From an uncultured Marinobacter sp. (lineage in GTDB: Bacteria > Pseudomonadota > Gammaproteobacteria > Pseudomonadales > Oleiphilaceae): 64,000 nt of DNA. This document shows, in pieces, positions 41,735 through 50,478 of this stretch. Both the position numbers and the translations under genes were made by a program. The DNA lies in the NCBI RefSeq assembly GCF_946886895.1, contig NZ_CAMPJO010000002.1, forward strand, positions 248,001 to 312,000, written 5' to 3'. The notes under the pieces were generated by a model. It did not search any database. It was not told where the DNA came from and was given only the letters and a program-made list of their open reading frames with translations. Within the stretch, counting starts at the first letter, position 1; every line of letters starts with the position of its first letter.

Positions 41735-41755
41735 TAATGCAAATCAATCTTATTA
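41735..41755. promoter_or_regulatory. Putative Fur box of the TonB receptor gene
   Basis: TAATGCAAATCAATCTTATTA is a Fur-box-like sequence (reverse complement TAATAAGATTGATTTGCATTA) about 90 bp upstream of the receptor ATG. It is close to the start of the divergent PAS-GGDEF gene and could influence both. Confidence 0.7.
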
Positions 41756-41815
41756 ACGTTGCCTGGCGTGACAGTATCTGGTGGCACGCCGCGGCTGCTC
41801 CCTGTGACGGGACTA

Positions 41816-42739
41816 ATGGCAAAGTCCACGGCCGCGCATTATAGTGCCGGAATGAAGAAGCTCCCGCCGGTCACGGCTGACAAATACATTGATCTCCTGC
41901 TGGACGCCGTCTGCGTTGTCGACAGCAAGGATCGGTTTTTATTTGTCAGTGGGGCGGGGGAGCGAATCTTCGGGTATCGCCCGGATGAAATGGTCGGCCG
42001 GTACGTGATGGAGTTTGTGCATCCGGAGGATCAGGGGAAGACGTCACAGGCCATCACTGAAATTCTGGGGGGTGTCGTCAAACCCTGTTTCGAGAATCGT
42101 TATATCCGTAAGGATGGCACTGTTGCCCACATCATGTGGTCCGCCCGCTGGTCAGAGAACGAACAGATCCGGGTTGCAGTCGCCAGGGATATTACTGAGC
42201 AGAAACTGGCGGAATCGCAGCAGCAGGCACTCTATGAGCGTCTGGAGCACATGGCCCACTACGACCAACTGACGGATCTCCCCAATCGGGCGCTGATTCT
42301 GGACCGTTTGAAGGTGGCGATTTCAAGAGTCAACCGCTCGGGCGGTCACCTGGCGGTTCTGTATCTGGATCTCAATAATTTCAAGCAGGTAAATGACACC
42401 CACGGGCACTCCGTCGGAGACGAGTTGTTGCGGGTTGTGGCTCGTCGGCTTCAGAGCTGTATTCGCGAATCCGACACGGTGGGCCGGATGGGCGGTGATG
42501 AGTTTGTGGTGCTTGTGGATGGCCTCGGCGCCGAGGCGGATGTGTCTGCCATACAGGACAAGATTGCGCACGCGCTGGCCGGCCCGGTGTTCCTGAGCGC
42601 GGGGGTTTCGGTCGATTGCGCCCCCAGCATCGGTTATGCACTATTTCCGGACGACGGCACGGACGACGAAGCCTTGATTCGCCACGCAGACAAAGCGATG
42701 TACCGGTCCAAACGTGAACGTTCCATGGTGGGCCGCTAG
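41816..42739 (+). CDS. PAS-GGDEF diguanylate cyclase
   Basis: A soluble sensory cyclase of about 307 residues. A PAS domain (DKYIDLLLDAVCVVD..FLFVSGAGERIFGYRPDEMVGRYVMEFVHPED, with a PAC-like IRKDGTVAHIMWSARW) is followed by a GGDEF domain. This contains HYDQLTDLPNRALILDRL, the intact GGDEF motif and an upstream RESD inhibition site at five-residue spacing. Start choice is uncertain: ATG 41816 or ATG 41852, while a TTG at 41759 is unlikely. It is divergent from the Fur-boxed TonB receptor gene. Confidence 0.85.
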   Translation: MAKSTAAHYSAGMKKLPPVTADKYIDLLLDAVCVVDSKDRFLFVSGAGERIFGYRPDEMVGRYVMEFVHPEDQGKTSQAITEILGGVVKPCFENRYIRKDGTVAHIMWSARWSENEQIRVAVARDITEQKLAESQQQALYERLEHMAHYDQLTDLPNRALILDRLKVAISRVNRSGGHLAVLYLDLNNFKQVNDTHGHSVGDELLRVVARRLQSCIRESDTVGRMGGDEFVVLVDGLGAEADVSAIQDKIAHALAGPVFLSAGVSVDCAPSIGYALFPDDGTDDEALIRHADKAMYRSKRERSMVGR

Positions 42740-42772
42740 TGTCGCTCAAGATGACTAAAGGAGTTTAACGGA

Positions 42773-43624
42773 ATGGGTCTATCGCATTATGAGAGCTTCA
42801 ATGTCGAGGTGAAGGACGGCATCGCCCACGTCCAGTTCAGCCGGCCGGAAGCCATGAACACCATGAACCGGGCGTTCTGGCTGGAATTACCCCGCTGTAT
42901 GGCAGACATTGAAGCCAACACCGACGCACGGGTGATTGTAATTTCCTCTACTGGCAAGCACTTCTCCGCCGGCATGGACCTGGGCGTGTTCAGTGACCCG
43001 AAGGCCGTGCCGATGTCCGGCGATCCGGGACGAATGGCGGAAAACCTCCGGCGGGTCGTGCTCCAGCTTCAGGACACACTGACGTCTCTCGAAAAGGTTC
43101 GGTTGCCGGTGCTGGCGGCGATTCACGGTGGCTGCATCGGCGGTGCCCTGGATCTGGTCTGCGCGGCGGACAGCCGGTACTGCACCGAAGACGCCTGGTT
43201 CACCATCAAGGAAACCGAGCTGGGCATGACGGCGGACGTCGGCACGCTGCAGCGCCTGCCAAAACTGATGCCTGAGGGTGTGGTGCGGGAGCTGGCCTAC
43301 ACCGGTCGAGCGTTCGGTGCCCGGGAATGTCAGCAGCTCGGGTTTGTGAATGCCGTGTATCCGGATCAGGACACCATGCTCACTGAGGTCATGGGCATTG
43401 CCGGGCAGATCGCCGCGAACTCGCCCCTGGCCGTGACCGGCTGCAAGGAAATGCTGAATTACAGCCGCGATCACAGTGTTGAGGACAGTCTCAGGTACAT
43501 GGCCACATGGCAAGCGGGCATGTTCCGGCCGACCGACATGATGAAATCGTTCCAGGCCAAGGCGCAGAAACAGACGCCTCAATACGAGGACCTGTTTCCG
43601 GTAAAGCCATTGTTTGAGCAGTAG
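42773..43624 (+). CDS. Enoyl-CoA hydratase/isomerase (crotonase family, dienoyl-CoA isomerase-like)
   Basis: A 283-residue crotonase. The oxyanion-hole segments are HFSAGMDLGVF and AIHGGCIGGALDLVCAAD. The motif ETELGMTADVGTLQRLPK, with its Asp and Glu residues, resembles delta3,5-delta2,4-dienoyl-CoA isomerase (ECH1) rather than plain hydratase. The protein therefore probably serves unsaturated fatty-acid beta-oxidation in the cytoplasm. AAAGGAG precedes the ATG. The next gene starts 7 bp after the stop, which suggests co-transcription. Confidence 0.9.
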   Translation: MGLSHYESFNVEVKDGIAHVQFSRPEAMNTMNRAFWLELPRCMADIEANTDARVIVISSTGKHFSAGMDLGVFSDPKAVPMSGDPGRMAENLRRVVLQLQDTLTSLEKVRLPVLAAIHGGCIGGALDLVCAADSRYCTEDAWFTIKETELGMTADVGTLQRLPKLMPEGVVRELAYTGRAFGARECQQLGFVNAVYPDQDTMLTEVMGIAGQIAANSPLAVTGCKEMLNYSRDHSVEDSLRYMATWQAGMFRPTDMMKSFQAKAQKQTPQYEDLFPVKPLFEQ

Positions 43625-43630
43625 GTGGCA

Positions 43631-44221
43631 ATGGGGAGCCCGCGCAAGCCTGGAATCGCCCCCCAAACCGCTCTGATGTTTCAGGGCGGCATTGGGGTGC
43701 TCGGCCTGATCGCCATTCTGCTTTTTGATATTTCAGTGCCGCTTGTCGGCCCCGGCCTGTGGCAGAGCATTGTGTACGGGACGCTGGGAGCTGCAGGAAC
43801 CTACACGTTGCTGTTGTTGATGACCCGGATCCCGGGGTTACTGCCGGATAACCTCGCGCGTCAGATGCGGGGGCTGTACCGCTTTGCATCCAGCTATTCA
43901 TACCGGGTGCTGATTCTGCTGTCGTTACTGGCCGGCGCCGGAGAGGAACTGCTGTTCCGTGCCGCTGTACAGGGTGGGCTGCTGGAGCATACCGGCCCTG
44001 TAACAGCCGTACTGGGTGCCTCCGTCCTGTTTGGCCTGGTGCACTATGTGTCGTTCACTTACTTTCTGGTGGCAACGGGTCTGGGGCTGATTCTCGGTGT
44101 GGCCTATGCGGTGTCGGAGAGTGTTGTGCTGGTGATGACCTGGCACGCCGTGTACGACATGGTGGCCCTGTTTTGCCTGCTTCGTTACCCGCACTGGTTT
44201 GGTGTCAGAGGTTCGGGATAA
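43631..44221 (+). CDS. CPBP-family intramembrane metalloprotease
   Basis: A 196-residue membrane protein (ATG 43631; a GTG at 43625 adds two residues) of the CAAX-protease/bacteriocin-processing family. The three motifs are AGEELLFRAAVQG (EExxxR), FGLVHY (FxxxH) and MTWHAVYDM (HxxxD). About six helices are predicted. It directly follows the crotonase gene, but no functional link is apparent. Confidence 0.87.
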   Translation: MGSPRKPGIAPQTALMFQGGIGVLGLIAILLFDISVPLVGPGLWQSIVYGTLGAAGTYTLLLLMTRIPGLLPDNLARQMRGLYRFASSYSYRVLILLSLLAGAGEELLFRAAVQGGLLEHTGPVTAVLGASVLFGLVHYVSFTYFLVATGLGLILGVAYAVSESVVLVMTWHAVYDMVALFCLLRYPHWFGVRGSG

Positions 44222-44235
44222 GACCGGATCGGGCA

Positions 44236-44655
44236 TTAGCCATGGTCGATATCTTCCCTGCCGACGCCTTTCCTGGCCTCAAATCTGGCCAGTTCAACGT
44301 TAATGGCATTGGTTGAGATCTGTATCTCGTAAAGCGAATACAGCAGAGATATGGACAGCAGCACCAGGCTGACGCCGAATGCAAATACGCCGGGCATTTT
44401 GGCGCCAAGAAAGAGTAGGAACATAGACACGGTGCACAGGAGGAAGCTCAGTACGCCATAGGCCTGCATCCGCTTGGTGAGCACGATCCGCTTTCGCAAC
44501 ATGGTAATCTGCCGGGTGATCAATCCGTGATCTTCTTCCGTGTCCATTTGCCGGAGCTGGCGGATTAATTGGGCCAGCACCAGAAACCGGTTGGTGTACG
44601 CCAGCAGTAACAGCGAGATGGCGGGGAACAGTAAAGCGGGTGTCGTCAGGTCCAA
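44236..44655 (-). CDS. DUF2721 membrane protein
   Basis: A 139-residue protein with an N-terminal helix (about 3-22) and two more (about 66-85 and 90-110) around the Arg/Lys-rich loop LRQMDTEEDHGLITRQITMLRKRI. This matches DUF2721, uncharacterised membrane proteins. Its start overlaps the end of the argP gene by 10 bp on the same strand. It may be co-transcribed as an argP-linked gene. Confidence 0.82.
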   Translation of the reverse strand: MDLTTPALLFPAISLLLLAYTNRFLVLAQLIRQLRQMDTEEDHGLITRQITMLRKRIVLTKRMQAYGVLSFLLCTVSMFLLFLGAKMPGVFAFGVSLVLLSISLLYSLYEIQISTNAINVELARFEARKGVGREDIDHG

Positions 44656-45560
44656 TGGGTTGTCCTTTTCTCAAGCGGTGTGCCAGTCTCCAACAGTGTG
44701 CCGGCGCTTTGCAATGCCGTGGTCAGGCGATCCATCACGCCGCCGCCATGGCGCCAGAAATGCCAGTATAGCTGTACTTCCAGGGCCTGACCCGGCGTGA
44801 TGCCGATCAGGCGTTCGGCCTCGATTTCCGGTCGGGCCTGAACCTCCGGAATCATGCCATAGCCCATGCCCGCCAGTGCGAGTTTTACAAAACCCTCGGA
44901 GGAGGGGCAAAGGTGATGGGGGAAGGTGCCATGGTAGCCGCATTGGGCCAGGAACCGGTGCTGTAACTGGTCGTTTGGACCGAACACAATGGCCGGTGCC
45001 TGTTGTAGGCTGATGTCGGTAACGCCTCCGCCAAAATACCTCTGGACATAGTCCGGCGTTGCCAGAGGCAGGTACGTCATGGTGCCCACCGGAACACAGC
45101 GGGCGCCCGCTACCGGTTGCGGGCTGCTGCACAGACAGGCCGCTACATCACCCTCACGCATCCGGCGCAGGCCAATGTCCTGATCCTCCACCACCAGATC
45201 AAGCAACAGAGCCTCGGCCGCACAGAAGCGGCCAACCGCGGCTGCCCACCAGGTGGCCAGGCTGTCCGCATTCAGGGCAATACGCAACCGGGCAGACGGC
45301 TCGGACAGCACCGGAATCGACTTCGCCAGATCCCGTTCCAGCAGTTGCACCTGTTGCACATGGTTGAGTAACCGTTGCCCCGCCGGCGTGGCCATCAGCA
45401 CCGGGCTGCGCACCAGAACCGGTTGCCCGAGCCGGATCTCCAGGGTACGAATACGCTGGGAGACAGCCGACTGGCTGATACCCAGGGCCAGGCCAGCGCG
45501 CTCAAACCCGCCACTCTCAATCACCGTGGCCAGTGCTTCCAGAAGCTTGTAGTCAATCAT
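44646..45560 (-). CDS. argP: LysR-family regulator ArgP (IciA-like)
   Basis: A 304-residue LysR regulator. MIDYKLLEALATVIESGGFERAGLALGISQSAVSQRIRTLE is collinear with E. coli ArgP (FERA..ITQSAVSQRI). The effector domain keeps NADSLATWW and LCPSSEGFVKLALAGMGYGMIPE. ArgP senses lysine/arginine and activates the exporter argO. Here the divergent argO-like gene starts at 45643, which supports that role. The intergenic 45561-45642 should hold the operator. Confidence 0.93.
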   Translation of the reverse strand: MIDYKLLEALATVIESGGFERAGLALGISQSAVSQRIRTLEIRLGQPVLVRSPVLMATPAGQRLLNHVQQVQLLERDLAKSIPVLSEPSARLRIALNADSLATWWAAAVGRFCAAEALLLDLVVEDQDIGLRRMREGDVAACLCSSPQPVAGARCVPVGTMTYLPLATPDYVQRYFGGGVTDISLQQAPAIVFGPNDQLQHRFLAQCGYHGTFPHHLCPSSEGFVKLALAGMGYGMIPEVQARPEIEAERLIGITPGQALEVQLYWHFWRHGGGVMDRLTTALQSAGTLLETGTPLEKRTTHWT

Positions 45561-45642
45561 AAGAAAAACTGATGCGACATAATGAGTATGAATTTCCAGT
45601 ATAGCGGTAAACAGGTAACCTTATGCCATTGAGTGAGGAGTC

Positions 45643-46257
45643 GTGAACGTGCTGGAAAGTTACCTGACCGGATTGATCGTGTGTGGTGGCATTATCATTG
45701 CCATCGGTGCCCAGAATGCCTACGTGCTGAGCCAGGCTATTCGCCGGGAACACCACTGGTGGTCGGCGGGGTTATGCATGGTGGCGGACGTCACCCTGTT
45801 TACCCTCGGCATGTTTGGCGTGAGCGCCGCCCTGATGGCGATGCCCCAGGCCCTGGAAATCCTGCGTTGGCTGGGCGTGGCGTTTCTGGGCTGGCTGGCG
45901 GTTCAGGCGTTTGTGCGGGCCAGCCGGGGCAGGGCGGCCCTCGAGGTCGGTGAGGTGACAAAGCGCAGCCTGAAGGGGGTATTGTTCACCACGCTGGCGG
46001 TCACCCTGCTAAACCCCCAGGTTTATCTCGATACCCTGCTGCTGATCCCGGCAGTGGGTGCCCAGCAGGCGGATTCCACCACGTTTGTGGCCGGTGCGAG
46101 CAGTGCCTCCATTCTCTGGTTCGGCCTGCTGGCCTGGGGTGGTTCCGCCCTCGCCCCGGTGCTTTCGCGGCCGCTGGCCTGGCGGATCATCGATGGGGTT
46201 ATTGGCCTTATGATGGCCGGTATCGCGCTGCATCTGGCCGTTGGTGGCGGACTGTAG
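45643..46257 (+). CDS. argO: Arginine exporter ArgO (LysE/ArgO family)
   Basis: A 204-residue inner-membrane exporter with about six helices. The family signature GAQNAYVLSQAIRREH is visible near the N-terminus, and LLNPQVYLDTLLLIPAVG and LAWRIIDGVIGLMM near the C-terminal half. It exports basic amino acids and is activated by ArgP, which is encoded divergently upstream. Start is the GTG at 45643 after GAGGAG. Confidence 0.92.
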   Translation: MNVLESYLTGLIVCGGIIIAIGAQNAYVLSQAIRREHHWWSAGLCMVADVTLFTLGMFGVSAALMAMPQALEILRWLGVAFLGWLAVQAFVRASRGRAALEVGEVTKRSLKGVLFTTLAVTLLNPQVYLDTLLLIPAVGAQQADSTTFVAGASSASILWFGLLAWGGSALAPVLSRPLAWRIIDGVIGLMMAGIALHLAVGGGL

Positions 46258-46299
46258 GGCCTGGACTTCCCGGGGCATTCCCGGACAGGGTCGTCTGGA

Positions 46300-46803
46300 T
46301 CAGTCAAAGCGCCGTGCGTGAGTGAGCCGGCCCCGCCAATAGTAACCGCTGATCGAGGACTGGGTCACACCGACCGAGGTGGAGGCATGAATAAAGCGGT
46401 CTCCGCCCATGTATATGCCCGCATGCTGGTCCTTGCCACGGATCCGGAAGAACACCACATCACCGGGCTCGATCTCGCCGGGGTGTACCACGGCCCCACT
46501 GGCCAGCATCTGTGAGGTGGTCCGGGGCAGCTGTTTGCCGAGGCCTTCCCGAAAGGCAGTGCGGATGAATCCGGAGCAATCGAAGCCGTCGGAAGAGGTG
46601 CCGCCATACTCATAAGGCGTTCCCCGGTAACGCTCGAATACCTGCCAGAGCTTCTGGGCTTTCCCGGAAGCATCCGTTGATTCAGTCGGTAAGGGGCGTG
46701 GTTCGCCTCGCCGATCCGGTTGCAAATGCCCGCTGCTGGCACAGCCGCCCAACATCAGCGTGATGAAGGCCAGAAAACCAATGGTCTGTAAGGAGTGACG
46801 CAT
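46300..46803 (-). CDS. NlpC/P60-family lipoprotein (murein endopeptidase-like)
   Basis: A 167-residue lipoprotein. The lipobox LGGC gives acylated Cys21. The NlpC/P60 domain follows, with the catalytic Cys76 in DGFDCSGFIRTAF and the His in GKDQHAGIYMGGDRFIHAST. Family members such as MepS/Spr or NlpC cleave D-Glu-mDAP bonds. The ATG at 46803 follows CAGGG; an upstream in-frame extension to 46854 would bury the signal peptide. The gene is convergent with argO. Confidence 0.9.
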   Translation of the reverse strand: MRHSLQTIGFLAFITLMLGGCASSGHLQPDRRGEPRPLPTESTDASGKAQKLWQVFERYRGTPYEYGGTSSDGFDCSGFIRTAFREGLGKQLPRTTSQMLASGAVVHPGEIEPGDVVFFRIRGKDQHAGIYMGGDRFIHASTSVGVTQSSISGYYWRGRLTHARRFD

Positions 46804-46925
46804 ACTCAACCCTGAACGATGATTGCCTGCGTTCACTTTATTATCGATGGGCAAGGATGTCAGGTTACGGTTCGTGAGACTTTGCGGATGAGGCTCAGGA
46901 ACGCGGAATTTGGTAACCTTGGGCG

Positions 46926-47339
46926 ATGCTGAAACTATCCAACGCTGTTGAACTCGCTGACTGGGAAATCGAAATTACCCAGATCCGCGCTCAGGGCGCC
47001 GGTGGCCAGAATGTCAACAAAGTGGCTTCTGCGGTGCATCTGCGCTTTGATATCCCACATTCCACCCTGCCGCCGTTTTACAAGGAACGGCTGATGTCGC
47101 TCAACGACCAGCGAATCAGCAAGGAGGGTGTGTTGATTATCAAGGCGCAATCCTTTCGCACCCTTGAGCTGAACAAGGAGGATGCCCTCGAGCGACTGAA
47201 AGAGCTGATCCAGGAGGCGGTGAAGCCCCGGAAAGCCCGCCGGCCCACAAAGCCGACTCGCTCCTCCCAGCGCAAACGGGTCGACAAAAAAACCAAAAAA
47301 GGCAAAACCAAAGCGCTTCGTGGCAAGGTTCAGATGTGA
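46926..47339 (+). CDS. arfB: Peptidyl-tRNA hydrolase/ribosome rescue factor ArfB (YaeJ)
   Basis: A 137-residue protein with the GGQ motif at 26-28 in RAQGAGGQNVNKVASAVHLRF and a highly basic C-terminal tail (KPRKARRPTKPTRSSQRKR, KTKKGKTKAL) that enters the mRNA channel of stalled ribosomes. It releases peptidyl-tRNA when no stop codon is in the A site. The gene overlaps the convergent hydrolase gene by 10 bp. Confidence 0.95.
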   Translation: MLKLSNAVELADWEIEITQIRAQGAGGQNVNKVASAVHLRFDIPHSTLPPFYKERLMSLNDQRISKEGVLIIKAQSFRTLELNKEDALERLKELIQEAVKPRKARRPTKPTRSSQRKRVDKKTKKGKTKALRGKVQM

Positions 47340-48412
47340 GCGTCAGCTGGCGCGGGCACCTCGTTTTCCGGTTCAACCTTGCCCAGGAATGACTTGATGT
47401 CGTCGAAAGCCTCTTCTGCCTCCGGGAGCAGCGGCACGAAAATCTGCCATACGTGCACCATCCCGGGCCAGGTGTGCAAGGTGACCGGAGAGCCTGCGGC
47501 GTCTGCCCTGGCAGCATAACGCCGGGCATTGTCCAGCAGCATTTCGGAATCGCTGGCCTGGATCAGGGTTGGCGGCAGGTCCCGCAGGTCGCCCCGAAGG
47601 GGTGAGGCAACCGGGCTGGCGGGCGAAACCCGAAAGGCCGCCAGGGTCGCCCACCAGATCACCGGCAGAGGGATTTTTGATAATCCGCCAAAGGTCGGCC
47701 CCAGCAAAGGGTCGGTTTTGATGTTGCTGCGGTTGCTTGGCGCCGTCAGGGTCAGGTCGGTGGACGGTGAAAACGCGATTGCAGCGTCGGCCTGGCGCAG
47801 TCCGTTGTCCCGTACCCAGGCGATCAGCCCCAGGGTATGACTGCCGCCCGCCGAATCGCCGGCCACCACCATGAAATCCGCGGGCCCTGGGCCATCCGGG
47901 CCATGCTTAAGCAGCCATGTGTAGGCGTCCCGGCAGTCGCGAACACCGTCCATAAACCGGTTTTCCGGCATCAGCCGGTAGTCCACGGCAAACACCGCCG
48001 CCCTGGTGGTCTGTGATAACCGATCGGTGATTGCCCGGTGGCTTCGGGGGCTGCCGGCGGCCCAGGCGCCGCCATGGATATACAGAATTCGGCGGCGGCT
48101 ATCATAGCCCGGGGCAAGCACCCACTCACCACGGGGTGACTCGCAATGGCGGATGTCAGACGCCAGTTCCAGCCCCTCGCTGAGCCCGTCCATGTGCTTC
48201 CGAAGGGCCATCAGACGCGCTTTGCCGCGCAGTCCCTTCGATGATTGTCCAAGCTCGCGAATGCGCACCAGAACCTCCCGGTTTGCCTCGCTGGGCGTGC
48301 CATCCCGGACGGGATAATCCTCCTCATCCAGGTGGGAGAAATCCTCAAGGCGGAACAACAACAGTGTTGCGGTAACGATAAGCGCAATAATGGCAAGAGT
48401 TATCCAGAGCAT
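47330..48412 (-). CDS. Alpha/beta hydrolase of the hormone-sensitive lipase family, membrane-anchored
   Basis: A 360-residue protein with an N-terminal membrane anchor (about 2-20) and an alpha/beta-hydrolase domain. HGGAW (113-117) gives the oxyanion hole of the HSL branch, VAGDSAGGS carries the nucleophile Ser187, and the Asp and His of the triad lie near ASDSEML and WPGMVHVWQ. It is likely an esterase or lipase facing the periplasm. I take the ATG at 48412; a TTG at 48418 is an alternative. The gene diverges from the DUF2007 gene. Confidence 0.87.
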   Translation of the reverse strand: MLWITLAIIALIVTATLLLFRLEDFSHLDEEDYPVRDGTPSEANREVLVRIRELGQSSKGLRGKARLMALRKHMDGLSEGLELASDIRHCESPRGEWVLAPGYDSRRRILYIHGGAWAAGSPRSHRAITDRLSQTTRAAVFAVDYRLMPENRFMDGVRDCRDAYTWLLKHGPDGPGPADFMVVAGDSAGGSHTLGLIAWVRDNGLRQADAAIAFSPSTDLTLTAPSNRSNIKTDPLLGPTFGGLSKIPLPVIWWATLAAFRVSPASPVASPLRGDLRDLPPTLIQASDSEMLLDNARRYAARADAAGSPVTLHTWPGMVHVWQIFVPLLPEAEEAFDDIKSFLGKVEPENEVPAPADAHI

Positions 48413-48518
48413 GGGCAATCCGTCGGTTATTGGCCCCGCCGGGCAGGGCGAACTATCCTTGGGATAATACTCGCAGATTTGTCCCGGTTCTGCCCGGCGC
48501 GGTCACAAAAGGAGTCGC

Positions 48519-48845
48519 GTGTTGCAAATTGCCTATCGGGCACGAGACATTACCGAGGCCCACATCGTGGCCGGCCTGCTGAAAGCCAATGGTATCGAGG
48601 CTTTCGTGGGTGGCCATTACCTGCAGGGGGCCATGGGCGAGATCGGTGCCGCCGGCTTCAGCAATGTTCATGTTGATGACGACGACTTCTACCGGGCACG
48701 CCAGTTGGTGGCCGAGTATGAGGCCAGTGCTGGCGGCAGTGCCTGCCGTGTTCCGGATGCCGATGACGATCGTCCTGATCACTATGCCCGGTGGTTCCTG
48801 CTGGCTCTTGCCATCGTTGGTTTGTTGCTGTTTGAGGTCTATTGA
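48519..48845 (+). CDS. DUF2007 protein with C-terminal membrane helix
   Basis: A 108-residue protein. The N-terminal domain (LQIAYRARDITEAHIVAGLLKANGIEAFVGG..HVDDDDFYRARQLVAEYE) matches the DUF2007 'putative prokaryotic signal transducing protein' family, a GlnB-like fold. A single membrane helix lies at about 90-106. The GTG start has AAAGGAG upstream. Function is unknown. Confidence 0.82.
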   Translation: MLQIAYRARDITEAHIVAGLLKANGIEAFVGGHYLQGAMGEIGAAGFSNVHVDDDDFYRARQLVAEYEASAGGSACRVPDADDDRPDHYARWFLLALAIVGLLLFEVY

Positions 48846-48930
48846 ACGAATGGGCTTTGCCGCCAGATAGCAGGATTGATTCCGGGAAGCAGGGAACCGG
48901 CTTCCATACCGAAAAGGATTGCGCTAATAT

Positions 48931-48960
48931 AGATTGTGCACGAGGCAATCGTGTGCGATT
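48931..48960. promoter_or_regulatory. Candidate OhrR operator upstream of the ohrR gene
   Basis: Around 48933-48958 there is an imperfect inverted repeat, ATTGTGCACGA then TCGTGTGCGAT, with an AATATAG -10-like element just before it. OhrR usually represses its own gene and ohr by binding such a repeat next to the promoter. This assignment is tentative. Confidence 0.4.
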
Positions 48961-48983
48961 TAAAACGCAAAGGATCAAGTCCC

Positions 48984-49451
48984 ATGCAATCCAGCGACGC
49001 CACGGCCGATCTTCTGACACTGGACAAGCAAATGTGTTTTGCCCTGTATTCAGCGTCATTGGCCATGACCAAGCTCTACAAGCCGCTGTTGTCCGAAATC
49101 GGTCTGACCTACCCGCAGTATCTGGTGATGCTGGTGCTTTGGGAGCAGGACGGAATAACGGTGTCGCGTTTGAAGGATCGTCTTTATCTGGACTATGGCA
49201 CGCTTACGCCGCTGATAAAGCGACTGGAGAAGCAGGATCTGCTGTTCCGTACCCGCCCCCCGGAAGATGAGCGACAGGTTGTGGTTCACCTCACGGACAA
49301 AGGGCGCAGTTTGCAGGGCCTCGCCCGCCGTGTGCCTGAGCAGGTGGCCAGTGCATCCGCGTGTTCTCTGGCGGAGCTTGAAGAGTTGAAAGGCCAGCTC
49401 TGTGCATTAAGAAACAGGATATACGGCCATCTGGAATCCGGGGCTGCCTGA
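48984..49451 (+). CDS. ohrR: MarR-family peroxide-sensing repressor OhrR
   Basis: A 155-residue winged-helix repressor. The N-terminal LLTLDKQMCFALYSAS contains the peroxide-reactive Cys18, and further cysteines lie near the C-terminus, as in two-Cys OhrR proteins. DNA-binding helices lie at YPQYLVMLVLW..TVSRLKDRLYLDYGTLTPLIKRLE and the wing at RPPEDERQVVVHLT. The ATG at 48984 is chosen by homology. The ohr gene follows at 49509, giving the classic ohrR-ohr unit. Confidence 0.92.
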   Translation: MQSSDATADLLTLDKQMCFALYSASLAMTKLYKPLLSEIGLTYPQYLVMLVLWEQDGITVSRLKDRLYLDYGTLTPLIKRLEKQDLLFRTRPPEDERQVVVHLTDKGRSLQGLARRVPEQVASASACSLAELEELKGQLCALRNRIYGHLESGAA

Positions 49452-49508
49452 TACCGAGTCAGGGTTGTTTGCCCCGTCAACCGCGAAGAAGGGAAAAGGA
49501 GAGTGACG

Positions 49509-49937
49509 ATGTCTATTGAACAAGTTGTATACCGCGCCTACGCAGAAGCAACCGGTGGCCGTGACGGCCGTGCCATTTCCTCGGATGGCGTTCTGGACGT
49601 GGAATTGACCACGCCCAAAGAGTTGGGTGGTGCCGGAGGCAAGGGCACCAACCCGGAGCAGTTGTTCGCTGCCGGTTATTCGGCGTGCTTCATCGGTGCG
49701 ATGAAGTTTGTTGCCGGCCGTGACAAGCTCAAGATGCCGGAAGATGCCTCTATTGAAGGTGTTGTCGGTATTGGCCAGATTCCGGGTGGTTTCGGTATCG
49801 AAGTCGAGCTGCACATCAGCCTGCCAGGCATGGCTGATGCCGAGGCAAAACAACTGATTGATGAGGCCCACAAGGTGTGCCCCTACTCCAATGCCACGCG
49901 TGGCAATATCGACGTCACGCTCAAGCGGGTAGCCTGA
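49509..49937 (+). CDS. ohr: Organic hydroperoxide resistance protein Ohr
   Basis: A 142-residue peroxidase that reduces fatty-acid and other organic hydroperoxides using lipoyl-protein electrons. The catalytic Cys60 ([11 protein letters not shown]) and Cys124 ([11 protein letters not shown]) are present at the canonical positions, with the supporting Arg in the early RDGRAIS segment. AGGAGAG lies before the ATG at 49509. OhrR is encoded just upstream. Confidence 0.96.
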   Translation: MSIEQVVYRAYAEATGGRDGRAISSDGVLDVELTTPKELGGAGGKGTNPEQLFAAGYSACFIGAMKFVAGRDKLKMPEDASIEGVVGIGQIPGGFGIEVELHISLPGMADAEAKQLIDEAHKVCPYSNATRGNIDVTLKRVA

Positions 49938-50445
49938 TCCGTTGTTGCTGTTGCCGGCTTCACCGGCAGCAGCGCAGCTCAGCGTCGGTGGGTTGCTGCG
50001 TGGTATGGTCGGCCAGAAACGCTATGAGGAAAGACGCCATGCCACGGCTGTTCTTTGGGCTGGAGATTCCCGCTCCAGGGCGCTGATTAACGGATTTCCC
50101 CTGACGAGAGCCCACCCAGTCTGCGACAGCGCCTGAAGAAGTTTGGCCGTGTCGAATCGTATGTGGTCATGTCCGGCAACGTGGGCAACCTGCCCAATGT
50201 GCCGGACATGGAGAACCAGTACGGCCAGAGCTGTACTCTGATCCCTTGTGATTTTCCGTTTGCACGGGATGGCATCGCCGCAGACACCGAACCCAATGTT
50301 GAGACAGTGGCTTTTGCCGATCTCCGCCCGGGCGTGCTGATCACGGCCCGCAATAGTGGTACCGTAAAAAACTTCAGGATCGTCGTCACGATCTCTACAC
50401 CGTGATCTGGCGTGGTGTGTAGCCCGAGCCGACAGGAGCGTCGTT
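49938..50445 (+). pseudogene. Degraded locus with the 5' end of a ThpR-like gene and other remnants
   Basis: A good ribosome site (GAGGAAAG) precedes an ATG at 50039. It encodes MPRLFFGLEIPAPGR, the opening of RNA 2',3'-cyclic phosphodiesterase (ThpR), but a stop follows at once (50084-50086). After that, a different frame is open from about 50091 to 50405 and encodes a patchy segment ending FRIVVTISTP that matches no family I know. The 508 bp between ohr and ydbH thus looks like the residue of a deletion that joined the head of thpR to the tail of another gene. I see no intact gene in it. Confidence 0.6.
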
Positions 50446-50478
50446 TTGCCCGTTGAAGGAGCTGGAAAGCCGAGCCGT

